A stretch of 64,000 nucleotides of DNA from UBA11524 sp965646445 (GTDB taxonomy: Bacteria > Bacillota > Clostridia > Christensenellales > Aristaeellaceae), in assembly GCA_965646445.1 (NCBI GenBank), contig CBFFZW010000009.1:20387-84386 (forward strand), given 5' to 3'. The notes below the pieces were generated by a model. That model saw only the letters and a list, made by a program, of their open reading frames with translations. It did no database searches and had not been told where the DNA came from. Position numbers and translations under genes: made by a program. Positions 17,555-26,124 of the stretch are shown piece after piece; the first letter of the stretch is position 1, and each line of letters begins with the position of its first letter.

Positions 17555-17806
17555 TCAGCCCTGAAGGCCCTGCTCCTGGCGCTCCATGTTTTCTACCACC
17601 ACGTCGTAGATCTCGCCCAGAGAAGCGCAGTATTCCAGCACCTTCCAGGGCTCGTTGGTGTGGTAGTGGATCTTGATGAGCTCGTCGTCGCCCACGGCCA
17701 GCAGGCAGTCGCCCTTGAAATTCTGGGTGAAGTAATCGTTGATGGCGTCCTCGTCCAGGTCATGCCCCTCGATGAGAAGCTGCGTATCGAATTTGAATTC
17801 CAGCAT
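17555..17806 (-). CDS. Small stand-alone protein like the C-terminal part of FakA/YloV (DAK-type)
   Basis: An 83-residue acidic protein. The pattern FDTQLLIEGHDLDEDAIN, then GDDELIKIHYHTNEPWKVLE and a final SLGEIYDVVVENM matches the segment found after the DAK2 domain in fatty-acid kinase subunit FakA/YloV, where it reads (K)VHVHTN.P...L..a...G.L..i.i.NM. Here it stands alone with no kinase or DegV partner in view. The start at 17806 has a perfect AAGGAGA site. What it binds is unknown; a regulator or partner of a FakA-type kinase is an inference. It lies between repeat copies B and C. Confidence 0.6.
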   Translation of the reverse strand: MLEFKFDTQLLIEGHDLDEDAINDYFTQNFKGDCLLAVGDDELIKIHYHTNEPWKVLEYCASLGEIYDVVVENMERQEQGLQG

Positions 17807-17922
17807 GACGTTTTCTCCTTTATCGTGCAAATTGATGCCGTTCCAAAGGTAACAATCAACCATTCGACAGCGCCAAGGCGGATTCCTGCCTGAGGACATC
17901 AATATATCCGAACAGGGCGCAT

Positions 17923-18023
17923 CTAACTTGCCGTCGGCAGACTGAAAATCGGAAACCAGCGCGCTCCTTCGGGGCGACTAAACGGGGCGAAGTCCCCTCG
18001 TCAAAATGGCTTTGCCATTTTGA
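17923..18023 (-). repeat. Dispersed hairpin-module repeat, copy C (type II, short)
   Basis: It starts with CTAACTTGCCGTCGGCAG as in copy B, continues through AATCGGAAACCAGCGC, the TTCGGGGCGACTAAACGGGG core with some decay in the stems, and ends in the TCAAAATGG/CCATTTTGA hairpin 4 bases from the polA stop. The whole middle part of copy B (GATTCC stem to GTGAGTGAGTG) is absent. The hairpin is the likely polA terminator. Confidence 0.8.
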
Positions 18024-18027
18024 CGAT

Positions 18028-20613
18028 TCATTTCGCTTCCGCCCAGTTGCCGCCCTGGTGAACGTCCGCCTGCAGGGGCACCCGCAGGGTGATGACCTCC
18101 TCCATGGCGGTTTTGAGCAGGCGGGCGGCGGTCTCGATCTCCTCCGGGGGGCATTCCAGCAGCAGCTCGTCATGAACCTGGAGAATCAGCCGGCTGCGAA
18201 GGCCCTCCCGGCGCAGGGCCTCGTCCACCCGCACCATGGCCAGCTTGATGATGTCCGCCGCCGTGCCCTGGACGGGGGTGTTCATGGCGGCGCGTTTGCC
18301 GAACTCCCGCACCATGGCCTTGGAGGACTGCAGTTCCGGCAAGTAGCGGCGGCGGCCCATGAGGGTCATGGCATAGCCCATCTGCGCGCCGTCCTCGGCG
18401 CAGCTGTCCATGAAGCGCTTGACGCCGGGATACTTGGCGAAGTAGCGGCTGATGAATTCCCTGGCCTCCGGCTGGCTGACGCCGGTGTTCCGGGCCAGGC
18501 CGAAGCCGCTGATGCCGTAGATCAGCCCGAAATTGACCGCCTTGGCCCGGGAGCGAAGGGTGCCGTCCACCTGATCCAGCGGGACGTCGAAGATTTCGCT
18601 GGCCGTGCGGGCATGAACGTCCTGGCCGGTGCGGAAGGCCTCCACCAGCGCCGCGTCGCCGGAGAAGTGGGCCATCAGCCGCAGCTCGATCTGGCTGTAA
18701 TCCGCGTCCAGCAGCACCCAGCCCGGCTGCGGCAGGAAGGCCCGGCGGATCTCCCGGCCCTCCTCGGTGCGCACGGGGATGTTTTGCAGGTTCGGCTCCA
18801 AGGAGGAGATGCGCCCCGTGGCGGTGGCCACTTGATCGAAGGTGGAATGCACCCGGCCTTCCGCGTCCGTCAGGCGCAGCAGGCCCTCCACATAGGTGGA
18901 GTTCAGCTTGGTCAATTGCCGGTAGCGCAGCAGCGGGTCGATGATCTCCGGGGCGATGTCCCGCAGGCCTTCCAGAATTTCGGCGGAGGTGGAGTAGCCC
19001 TTTTGCGTCTTTTTCCCGTGGGGGAGCTTGAGCTGCTCAAAGAGCACCTCCCCCAGCTGCTGGGTGCTGTTGAGGTTGAAGGGCTTCACCCCGCAGGCGG
19101 CGAACACCTGCGTCTTCAGCGCGTCGATCTCCTGGGTATATTGTTTGCCCAGCCCCCGCAGGAAGGTTGTGTCCACGGTGAAGCCGGCGGTTTCCATGCG
19201 GTACAGCACCAGCGAAAGGGGCATTTCCACGTCCCGCATCAGGTGCTCCATGCCGTCCGCCGTGACGCGCCCCTTCTGCCAGTGCGCCAGGGAAGCCAGA
19301 GCCCGGGCGTCCCCGGGCATGCCGGGGCAGAGGGCGGCGAGGCTGTAGCTTTTCTCCTGGGGATTGAGCAGGTACGCGCCCAGCATCGTATCCCAGTCGA
19401 AATTCGCTGGCTGGGGCAGCCGCGTCCGGCGCAGGATGTGCATCAGCCGCTTGCCGTCGTGGATGACGGCGGGGTGCGCGGCGATCTCCGGGGCGACGGC
19501 GGCCAGCACATCGTCGGGCTCCAGGCCGGGGTTGAGCAGGTCGCCCCCCAGGGTGACGGCGATGCAGCGGCCGTCCTGCCCGGCGATGGAAAGGCTGCCG
19601 TCCGACAGGTACAAGGCCAGAGGGCGGGCGCGTTCGGGCACGGCGGCCAGCCAGGCGGTGAGGGCCTCGATGGATTCCGCCGTCGTCATGTCCTCAAAGG
19701 GGAGCAGCGTCAGCGGGGCGTCATCGCCTTCCGGCGAAGCGGCCTTGGCGGAAGCCCCTTCCCCTGTCAGACGGCGAATGAAGGCGTTCAGCTTCAGCTT
19801 CTGCAGCGCGGGAAGGCCCTGGGTCAGGTCGGGCAGCGCCACGTCGCTGAGGACAAAGGGCACGGGGGCGTCACGGCGGATGGTAGCCAGCTCCCGGCAC
19901 TGACGGGCCAGGTCTGCGTTGGCGGCCAGTTTTTCCCCTAACTTGCCCTTGACCTCGGAGGCATGAGCAAGGATGCTGTCCAGGCTACCGTACTGCTGAA
20001 GCAGCTTCACGGCGGTCTTGTCCCCCACGCCGGGGATGCCGGGAATATTGTCGCTGCTGTCCCCGGCCAGGCCCTTCCAGTCCGTCACCTGCTCCGGGGA
20101 GAAGCCGTACTCCTCGTACACCGTGGCGGGGGTGAAGCGGATGGTCTCGCTGATGCCCTTGCGGGTGAACATCATCTCCACGCCGCCGCCCACCAATTGC
20201 AGGGCGTCCCGGTCGCCGGTGAGGAGCAGGGGCGTGGCTCCGGCCGCCGCGCCCTTGAGGGACAGCGTGCCCAGCAGATCGTCCGCCTCCCAGCCCTGGA
20301 GGGCGTACCAGCGCACGCCCATGTCCGTCAGCAGTCCGCGCACGGTCTCCAGCTGCTGGCGAAGCTCCGGAGGGGTGGCGCTGCGGCCCGCCTTGTAGTC
20401 GGGGTAGACGGTGTGGCGGAAGGTGGGGCCATGCTCGTCAAAACAGACGGCCAGGTAGCGGACGTCCTCCTCCCGGATCACCTTCAGCAGCATGTTCAGG
20501 AAGCCGTGTAGGGCGTTGGTATAGACGCCCTCGCCGTTGTCCATCACGGGCAGGGCGTGAAAGGCGCGGTGCATCAGGCTGTTGCCGTCCACGATGAGGA
20601 AAATGTCCTTCAT
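18028..20613 (-). CDS. polA: DNA polymerase I, proofreading-deficient type
   Basis: Pol I fills gaps and removes RNA primers. The 861-residue protein has an N-terminal 5'-nuclease (residues ~1-290; IVDGNSLMHRAF, GWEADDLLG, GDRDALQL, GLAGDSSDNIPG), a 3'-5' exonuclease-like region (~300-470) and a family A polymerase (~480-861) with motif A DYSQIELR near 635, motif B RSRAKAVNFGLIYG near 690, and motif C VHDELLLE near 816. In the exonuclease region the expected acidic DxE motif is replaced (LALYLSDGSLSIAG), so proofreading is probably lost, as in many Firmicutes. The start at 20613 follows AAGGAGG. Repeat copy C abuts its 3' end. Confidence 0.96.
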   Translation of the reverse strand: MKDIFLIVDGNSLMHRAFHALPVMDNGEGVYTNALHGFLNMLLKVIREEDVRYLAVCFDEHGPTFRHTVYPDYKAGRSATPPELRQQLETVRGLLTDMGVRWYALQGWEADDLLGTLSLKGAAAGATPLLLTGDRDALQLVGGGVEMMFTRKGISETIRFTPATVYEEYGFSPEQVTDWKGLAGDSSDNIPGIPGVGDKTAVKLLQQYGSLDSILAHASEVKGKLGEKLAANADLARQCRELATIRRDAPVPFVLSDVALPDLTQGLPALQKLKLNAFIRRLTGEGASAKAASPEGDDAPLTLLPFEDMTTAESIEALTAWLAAVPERARPLALYLSDGSLSIAGQDGRCIAVTLGGDLLNPGLEPDDVLAAVAPEIAAHPAVIHDGKRLMHILRRTRLPQPANFDWDTMLGAYLLNPQEKSYSLAALCPGMPGDARALASLAHWQKGRVTADGMEHLMRDVEMPLSLVLYRMETAGFTVDTTFLRGLGKQYTQEIDALKTQVFAACGVKPFNLNSTQQLGEVLFEQLKLPHGKKTQKGYSTSAEILEGLRDIAPEIIDPLLRYRQLTKLNSTYVEGLLRLTDAEGRVHSTFDQVATATGRISSLEPNLQNIPVRTEEGREIRRAFLPQPGWVLLDADYSQIELRLMAHFSGDAALVEAFRTGQDVHARTASEIFDVPLDQVDGTLRSRAKAVNFGLIYGISGFGLARNTGVSQPEAREFISRYFAKYPGVKRFMDSCAEDGAQMGYAMTLMGRRRYLPELQSSKAMVREFGKRAAMNTPVQGTAADIIKLAMVRVDEALRREGLRSRLILQVHDELLLECPPEEIETAARLLKTAMEEVITLRVPLQADVHQGGNWAEAK

Positions 20614-20692
20614 GGCTGATGGCCTCCTTGCGGATGAAATCTTGGATGTATCCGGGGGCGCGGCCGCATAGGCTTACCCCGGAGGGATGGGC

Positions 20693-21529
20693 ATGATCGG
20701 GGGATTGACGGCGATGATGGCGCTGCTGCTGGCACGCGCCCAGGTGGTGATGGCGGCGGCCTCGGCGGCCTGCCATCTGTTTGTGTTCAGCGTGCTGCCG
20801 GGGCTGATGCCCTACATGACCCTGGCACTGATGCTGGTCAGCCGCGTGGGACGGATGAACCCGGCGCTGCTGGTGCTGCTGGGCTTCGGCGGGGGCAGCC
20901 CCACCGGCGGGCGGCTGCTGGGGCTGTGTCCGGCCCTCAGCGAAAGGCAGCGCGTCCGTCTGGCCGTCACCTGCTCCACCATGAGCCCCATGTTTCTGCT
21001 GGGCACCCTTGGCGGCTGGCTGAAGTCCCCCGCGGCGGGGGTGTGCATCCTGATGTCAGTGCTGGGCGGCGGGCTGACGGCGGGGGCGCTGGCAGGGCTT
21101 CTGCCCCGAAGGGAGCCGTCCACGGCGATACGGACGAAAGCGGCCGTGCCCTTGTCGATGGGCGCGGCGGTGGAGCAGGCCAGCCGAACCATGCTGCTGA
21201 TCTGCGGCGCCATGGTGATGCTGCGGGTCTTCGCGGATCTGGCGTCGGACATCACCGCCGCCGTGTGTCCTGCCCTGACCCTGCCGCTGACCACGCTGAT
21301 GGAGGTGACCACAGGCGTGGAGCGGATGGCCGCGCTGCCCCTGCCGCTTCCGCTGCGCACGGCGCTGATAGCGGGAGCCACAGGCTTTGGCGGCATGGCG
21401 GTGATGATGCAGAACCGCGCCGTCTGGCCCGAGGGAATGCTGCCATTATGGGAGCAGGCCCTCTGGCAGGCCGTCCACGGCGCAGTGTCGTTCCTGATCG
21501 CCCTGGGGCTGATGCTGCTCCTGGACTGA
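20693..21529 (+). CDS. YlbJ-like (nucleoside-recognition/gate type) membrane protein
   Basis: A roughly 278-residue membrane protein with seven or more hydrophobic segments. Its pattern follows the YlbJ sporulation membrane family: FSVLPGLMPYMTLALML near residue 30, then a Gly-rich GFGGGSPTGGRLLGLCPALS segment where YlbJ has GYPMGAK, then CSTMSPMFLLGTLGGW. YlbJ is needed for spore cortex formation in B. subtilis; its transport substrate is debated. I favour ATG 20693 over 20687 because GGAGG touches the latter. It is divergent from polA with an 80-base gap. Similarity is by pattern only, so the assignment is moderate. Confidence 0.62.
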   Translation: MIGGLTAMMALLLARAQVVMAAASAACHLFVFSVLPGLMPYMTLALMLVSRVGRMNPALLVLLGFGGGSPTGGRLLGLCPALSERQRVRLAVTCSTMSPMFLLGTLGGWLKSPAAGVCILMSVLGGGLTAGALAGLLPRREPSTAIRTKAAVPLSMGAAVEQASRTMLLICGAMVMLRVFADLASDITAAVCPALTLPLTTLMEVTTGVERMAALPLPLPLRTALIAGATGFGGMAVMMQNRAVWPEGMLPLWEQALWQAVHGAVSFLIALGLMLLLD

Positions 21530-21531
21530 AC

Positions 21532-22161
21532 TCACAGGAAAATCGGCAGGAACATGATAACCGTGCTGCCAGCCATGGCCACCACCGCGCCGATGCGCTC
21601 GGCCAGAATGCCGGCATCCGACAATTCCGCGTGCTCATACTGCCAGCGGGACAGGAAGAAATGCGCCTGCTCCGGGTACAGGAAGGTCACAACTCCCAGG
21701 ATGTACAGCGCCGCGCCCGGCAGCGCCACCCAGACCGATCCCCGATGCTCCACAGCGCCAAGGGCCATGCGCGTCAGGGCAGTAGCCATGGTATAGCGGC
21801 TCATAGGCGAGGACTGACCGTTGATGACGATGCTGACCTCGCCCACCCCCAGCGGCAAGCCGCTTTCATCCAGCAGATGCTCACCGTCCCAGACGCCGGT
21901 GAGGGGATTGCCGTCGCCCAGATCCACGGTAATACGGTCGCCCTCCGCCGTCAGCAGCGCGTCCACCGTTTCCTGGCCGATGGCGCCCGTGAAGCGCCAA
22001 GCGCTGTCATGGGCCGTCATGGTTATGTCCCCGAACTGATTGGGGCCCTTCCGCGTCAGGAAATAGTCCCTGGCGTACACGCCTGTGCTCAGGTTCAGCC
22101 ACAGAGACAGAGGCAGCAGGCACAACAGCATCAGGGGCAGGATAATGCGGGCTTTCTTCAT
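21532..22161 (-). CDS. Predicted membrane protein of unknown function
   Basis: I do not recognise this 209-residue protein. It has an N-terminal signal or anchor (residues ~5-25, basic start then PLMLLCLLPLSLWL), an extracytoplasmic region (~30-145) with beta-rich sequence such as DITMTAHDSAWRFTG and GVWDGEHLLDESG, and two C-terminal membrane segments (~150-170 and ~188-208). The start at 22161 has AAGGAGCG upstream. It ends 3 bases from the end of the YlbJ-like gene (convergent) and follows the ATPase gene on the same strand by 19 bases, so it may be co-transcribed with it. Confidence 0.6.
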   Translation of the reverse strand: MKKARIILPLMLLCLLPLSLWLNLSTGVYARDYFLTRKGPNQFGDITMTAHDSAWRFTGAIGQETVDALLTAEGDRITVDLGDGNPLTGVWDGEHLLDESGLPLGVGEVSIVINGQSSPMSRYTMATALTRMALGAVEHRGSVWVALPGAALYILGVVTFLYPEQAHFFLSRWQYEHAELSDAGILAERIGAVVAMAGSTVIMFLPIFL

Positions 22162-22180
22162 CGTGAACGCTCCTTTCGTA

Positions 22181-22942
22181 TCATGGCAGCTCCTCCCCCA
22201 GCAGCTGCCGGAGGAAGCCGTCGCGGCGGTTAATGAACATTTCCATCACCTGGTAGCTGGCGGTTTCGCGGTAACCGATGGGGTGAATCGCGCCCTCGTC
22301 AAAGGACAGCAGCGCAGCCTCCGGCAGCCCCAGCAGAATGGGGGAATGGGTGGCGATGACGAACTGCGCCCCGGCCTTCGATAAGCGGTGAACCTCGTAC
22401 AGCAGGGTCAGCTGGCGCTGGGGAGACAGGGCGGCCTCCGGCTCGTCCAGGAGGTAAAGGCCGTCGGGGCCGAATTCCCCCTGCACCAGATGGAGGAAGC
22501 CCTCGCCGTGGGACTGGTCGTGCAGGGAGCGGCCGCCGAAGCGCGCGTAATAGTCCTCCTTGCTGCTGACGCCCAGGCCGGAAAGCCGGTATTCCTCTGC
22601 CTTGGTAGCTACGTTGTACAGGCTTTCCGCCCGAAGAAAGTAGCCCCGCCTGGGCTTGCGGACGCCACGGATAAGCCGCACCGAATCCCCCAGGCCGTCC
22701 GCCTCCTCATAGGTGAAGACCCGATGGTTCAGGCTTCCACCCTCCCGGCTGAAGCCCAGGGCGGCGGCAATGCCCTCCAGCAGCGTGGATTTGCCGCTGC
22801 CGTTTTCCCCCACCAGGCAGGTGACGGCGGCGGGCAGCGTCAGCGGACCCTGAAATTGCAGGGCGGGAATGCCGCGAACGTAGGCGTCCCGGGGAACGGC
22901 GTCCCAGTCGATGGCCACAGCCCGCAGGAAAAGCTGGTTCAA
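22181..22942 (-). CDS. ABC-type/AAA predicted ATPase
   Basis: A 253-residue P-loop ATPase of the OLD/SMC-like AAA_15/21 group (COG3910 type). Walker A GENGSGKS is near residues 40-47, a Q-loop-like region follows, Walker B GLYLLDEPEAALS lies near 175 and the switch His is in IATHSPILL near 210. It has no membrane partner, so it is not a transporter. The start is probably TTG 22942: the NVLNQLF reading has no ATG, and the longer open frame upstream runs into pgsA in another frame. AGGGGG lies about 10 bases before it. The biological role is unknown; relatives occur both as housekeeping genes and in defence modules, and nothing nearby suggests defence. Confidence 0.8.
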   Translation of the reverse strand: MNQLFLRAVAIDWDAVPRDAYVRGIPALQFQGPLTLPAAVTCLVGENGSGKSTLLEGIAAALGFSREGGSLNHRVFTYEEADGLGDSVRLIRGVRKPRRGYFLRAESLYNVATKAEEYRLSGLGVSSKEDYYARFGGRSLHDQSHGEGFLHLVQGEFGPDGLYLLDEPEAALSPQRQLTLLYEVHRLSKAGAQFVIATHSPILLGLPEAALLSFDEGAIHPIGYRETASYQVMEMFINRRDGFLRQLLGEELP

Positions 22943-22980
22943 GACATTTCGCCCCCTGGGCCCCTTGCGGGGCGTTCGTT

Positions 22981-23583
22981 TTACTTCATCTCCTTGAGCA
23001 TGCCGCCGTTTTTCGTAAAATATTCCACGCCGCTCCACAGGGTGATGACGATGGTCCAAAGCGTCAGCAAGCTGCTGACCAGGTAAGGGCCGGAGGAAGC
23101 GGGGCTTTCCGCCACCACAACCACCTGGGACGCCGCGTCGAACATCAGGCTGGTCACCACAGGCTGGCGCGTCACCATCAGCCAGAGGATCAGCACAATC
23201 TGGCTGACAGTTTTGACCTTGCCCAGCTTGCCCGCGGCAATCACCCGGCCCTTGGTCGCCGCCACCATGCGCAGGCCGTCCACGCTCAGCTCCCGGGCCA
23301 GGATGACCACCACCACCCAAGCCGGCATCAGGCCGCACTGCACCAGCATGATGAAGGCGGACAGGGTCAGCAGCTTGTCCGCCACCGGGTCGATGAACTT
23401 GCCGAAGTCCGTGACGATGTGGCGGGAGCGGGCGATGTGCCCGTCCAGAAAATCAGTGAAGGCGGCCAGGGCGAACACGGCGGCGGCCAGGTAATTGCAA
23501 AGGGCGGTGTTGGGCAGCATCAGCACGACCATCAGGGGAATCATGGCCACCCGGGCCAGGGACAGCTTGTTGGGCAGGTTCAT
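22981..23583 (-). CDS. pgsA: CDP-diacylglycerol-glycerol-3-phosphate 3-phosphatidyltransferase
   Basis: PgsA makes phosphatidylglycerol phosphate, the committed step to PG and cardiolipin, in the membrane. The 200-residue protein has the complete CDP-alcohol phosphotransferase motif, DFLDGHIAR followed by G (8 residues on), D and D in FGKFIDPVADK, near residues 41-66. Five to six membrane segments are visible, starting LPNKLSLARVAMIPLMVVLML. The start overlaps the end of rimO by 4 bases (ATGA), which is a common rimO-pgsA arrangement in Firmicutes. Confidence 0.95.
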   Translation of the reverse strand: MNLPNKLSLARVAMIPLMVVLMLPNTALCNYLAAAVFALAAFTDFLDGHIARSRHIVTDFGKFIDPVADKLLTLSAFIMLVQCGLMPAWVVVVILARELSVDGLRMVAATKGRVIAAGKLGKVKTVSQIVLILWLMVTRQPVVTSLMFDAASQVVVVAESPASSGPYLVSSLLTLWTIVITLWSGVEYFTKNGGMLKEMK

Positions 23584-24902
23584 ACCATCTCTCCCATCAG
23601 GTCGTAGGTGTCGGCTTGGGTGACGCGGACGGAAACGAAGGAGCCGATGTCAGGGGTGTTCCGGGCGGAGAACAGAATCTCGCCGTCCGTTTCGGGGGCC
23701 TCCCGCTGGCTGCGGCCCAGCACGCGGCCGCTTTCATCCTGGTCGGTGACCAGCACCTTTTCCACCGTGCCCACACGGGCCTGGTTGCGCCTGAGGGAAA
23801 TGCCCGCCTGCAGGGTCATCAGCCGGTCGAGGCGCTCCTGCTTGACCTTCTCGGGGATCTGGTCGGGCATCCGGGCGGCGGGGGTGTCCTCCTCGGCGGA
23901 GTAGGCGAAAGCGCCCAGCCGGTCGAATTCCGCCTCGGTGAGGAAGTCCAGCAGTTCCTGGAATTGCTCCTCCGTCTCTCCCGGGAAGCCCACGATGATG
24001 CTGGTGCGCAGCGTCAGGCCGCGCTCCCGGGCCAATCGCAGGCAGCGGCGGATGTCCGCGGAGGTGCCGCGCCGGTGCATCCGCCGAAGGATGGTATCGT
24101 TGATGTGCTGGATGGGCAGGTCGAGGTACTTGCAGATGTTGTCCGTCCGGGCGATAACGTCCAGCAGGCGCTCGTCCGTCTCGTCGGGATAGCAGTACAG
24201 AACGCGCAGCCAGTCCACGCCGTCGATGGCGGCAGCCTTGCGCATCAATTCCGGCAGGGCGGTATGCTCCTGCCAGTCGGTACCGTAGCGGGTGGTGTCC
24301 TGGGCCACCAGGATGTGCTCCCGCACGCCTTCCCCGGCCAGCCTGCGCACCTCCGAAAGGATTTCCGCCTCCCCACGGGAACGGTAGCGTCCGCGAATGA
24401 GAGGGATGGCGCAGAAGGTGCAGCGGTTGTCGCACCCATCTCCGATGCGGGTGTAGGCGGTGTAGCGGGGGGTGGTCAGCACCCGGTCATGCTCGAAGAA
24501 GTCAAACTTCTCCTGGCACAGGGACTGACGCCTGCCTGTGGCCAGCACCCGGTCGATGGCGTCGGCCAGCTGTTCATACTGGTTGACGCCCATCAGCAGG
24601 TCAATTTCGGGAATATCCGACAGCAGGGCCTGCTCATACCGCTGGGCCAGACAGCCTGTCACCGCCAGCAGGCGGCACTTACCGGTCTTCTTATACCGGG
24701 CCATGTCCAGAATGGCCTCGATGGATTCCTCCTTGGCCGGGCCAATAAAGCCGCAGGTGTTCACCATCAGCACATCCGCCTGGGCGGGATCACTGGTCAG
24801 CTCATATCCCCGGGCCTTCAGAAGTCCCAGGGCCAGCTCGGAATCCACCCGGTTCTTGTTGCAGCCCAGGGAGATCATGCCAATCTTGCGTACTTGATTC
24901 AT
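23580..24902 (-). CDS. rimO: Ribosomal protein S12 methylthiotransferase
   Basis: RimO is a radical-SAM enzyme with two 4Fe-4S clusters that adds a methylthio group to an Asp of ribosomal protein S12. The 440-residue protein shows an MTTase N-domain with three cluster Cys (SLGCNKNRVDSE, VNTCGFI, VTGCLAQR), the radical-SAM motif CDNRCTFCAIP near residue 150, and a C-terminal TRAM domain (VLVTDQDESG to TYDLMG). CGFIGPAKEESIEAI is the RimO rather than MiaB form. It starts at 24902 behind a promoter and precedes pgsA by a 4-base overlap. Confidence 0.96.
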   Translation of the reverse strand: MNQVRKIGMISLGCNKNRVDSELALGLLKARGYELTSDPAQADVLMVNTCGFIGPAKEESIEAILDMARYKKTGKCRLLAVTGCLAQRYEQALLSDIPEIDLLMGVNQYEQLADAIDRVLATGRRQSLCQEKFDFFEHDRVLTTPRYTAYTRIGDGCDNRCTFCAIPLIRGRYRSRGEAEILSEVRRLAGEGVREHILVAQDTTRYGTDWQEHTALPELMRKAAAIDGVDWLRVLYCYPDETDERLLDVIARTDNICKYLDLPIQHINDTILRRMHRRGTSADIRRCLRLARERGLTLRTSIIVGFPGETEEQFQELLDFLTEAEFDRLGAFAYSAEEDTPAARMPDQIPEKVKQERLDRLMTLQAGISLRRNQARVGTVEKVLVTDQDESGRVLGRSQREAPETDGEILFSARNTPDIGSFVSVRVTQADTYDLMGEMV

Positions 24903-24968
24903 GGGTCTGTTTCCTTTCGGGCGCGGGGGTGCCGTCGCGCGGACAATGCTTGCGCCGCATACCGTTTT

Positions 24969-24997
24969 ATTATATCATAGGCATGGCCAAATGAAAA
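24969..24997 (-). promoter_or_regulatory. Promoter of rimO-pgsA
   Basis: On the minus strand TTTTCA, 17 bases, TATAAT with the run TATGATATAAT. The -10 is strong and the -35 weak. The divergent transglutaminase gene starts 50 bases to the right. Confidence 0.6.
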
Positions 24998-25047
24998 GAA
25001 CAGATGCCCTGCCGATGACCAGAATACACGTTAAACATGAAGGGAGG

Positions 25048-26124
25048 ATGAATTTTCTGAAAAAAGCGCTGATTTTCCTGCTGTGCCTGGCCTGCCTTCC
25101 GGCCATGGCCCTGGCCGCGCCCATGACGCCCTATGCTCCGGCGACCATGCTGCGCTATCTGGCCCTGACGCCTGCCCAACAGGATTTGTTTGATACGCTG
25201 TATGCCGCGGCGGCCCAGGGGACGGAGGAGGTCGCCTTCCCCGATGGCGCCGCCTATGCGGATGCCGAGGCCGCCTTGCAGGCCCTGCTGACGGACTGCC
25301 CGGAGCTGTGCGCCCTGGCGGGTCGTTACAGCATCCGTTACCTCCAGGACGCACCGAATGTCGCCCTGTCGGCCACCCTGTACTACGACGCGCCCCTGTC
25401 CCAGCAGGAGGCGCTGCTGACGGCGGCCCAGGCCCTGGCAGTGCAGGCCCAGGGGGACAGCTATGCCCGGGAGCTGTTCCTTTACGACGCGCTGTGCGGC
25501 GCCTGCGTCTACGATCCCGCCGCGCCTCACCCGTCCTCGGCCTACGGCGCGCTGGCGGAGGGCCGCGCCACCTGCGAGGGCTATGCCCGGGCCTTGTCGT
25601 TGCTGTGCCGCCTGGCCGGCATTCCCTGTGCCATGGTGACGGGAGATGCCTGGCACGACGGCAGCACGGAGGCCCATGCCTGGTGCGTGATGAACGTCGG
25701 CGGTGAATTCGTCCTCTGCGATCCCACCTGGGACGACCAGGACGGGCTGGGCGTCGTCACCCACTGGTACTTCAACCTGTCGGAAAGGCAGATGGGCGCG
25801 GATCACCGGGCGGACGGCGGCTTCCCGCTGTCAGCTTGCACCACGGAGGAGCTGACCTGGCACGCACAGCAAAACCGCCTTGTTCCGCGGGAAAAGGACG
25901 CGGCCCAGGCGGTGATGGATGCGGCGCTGACGGATTTTGCCCTCAGCGGTCACGCGGTTCATTGGCGCTTTGAGAACCCGGCGGACGCAAAAGCCCTTGC
26001 GGCGGACGTGGAGGGCTGCTTCCGCCAATACAACAGCCGCCATCCCGAGGCGGCGTTCAGCGGCGCGTACAGCGTCAGCTGGTCGGAGATCCAGGGGTGC
26101 GTGGTGATTCAGCGGCGGGACTGA
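25048..26124 (+). CDS. Secreted transglutaminase-like (TgpA/cysteine protease fold) protein
   Basis: A 358-residue exported protein. A signal peptide occupies residues 1-24 (KK, Leu-rich core, ALA-AP). The transglutaminase core is at ~165-235 with Cys in RATCEGYARAL, His in EAHAWCV and Asp in CDPTWDD, so the catalytic triad is intact. Such extracellular proteins act as peptidases or amidases in many Clostridia; substrate unknown. The start is odd: GGGAGG touches ATG 25048, which is too close. An in-frame CTG at 25057 has ideal spacing, but either start keeps most of the signal peptide. Its last 50 bases overlap the end of the converging MATE gene. Confidence 0.85.
   Translation: MNFLKKALIFLLCLACLPAMALAAPMTPYAPATMLRYLALTPAQQDLFDTLYAAAAQGTEEVAFPDGAAYADAEAALQALLTDCPELCALAGRYSIRYLQDAPNVALSATLYYDAPLSQQEALLTAAQALAVQAQGDSYARELFLYDALCGACVYDPAAPHPSSAYGALAEGRATCEGYARALSLLCRLAGIPCAMVTGDAWHDGSTEAHAWCVMNVGGEFVLCDPTWDDQDGLGVVTHWYFNLSERQMGADHRADGGFPLSACTTEELTWHAQQNRLVPREKDAAQAVMDAALTDFALSGHAVHWRFENPADAKALAADVEGCFRQYNSRHPEAAFSGAYSVSWSEIQGCVVIQRRD

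Noticed and set aside
22181..22942. ATPase as part of a defence system
   Set aside because: It has no nuclease, TOPRIM or partner gene beside it; the neighbours are lipid and ribosome housekeeping genes.
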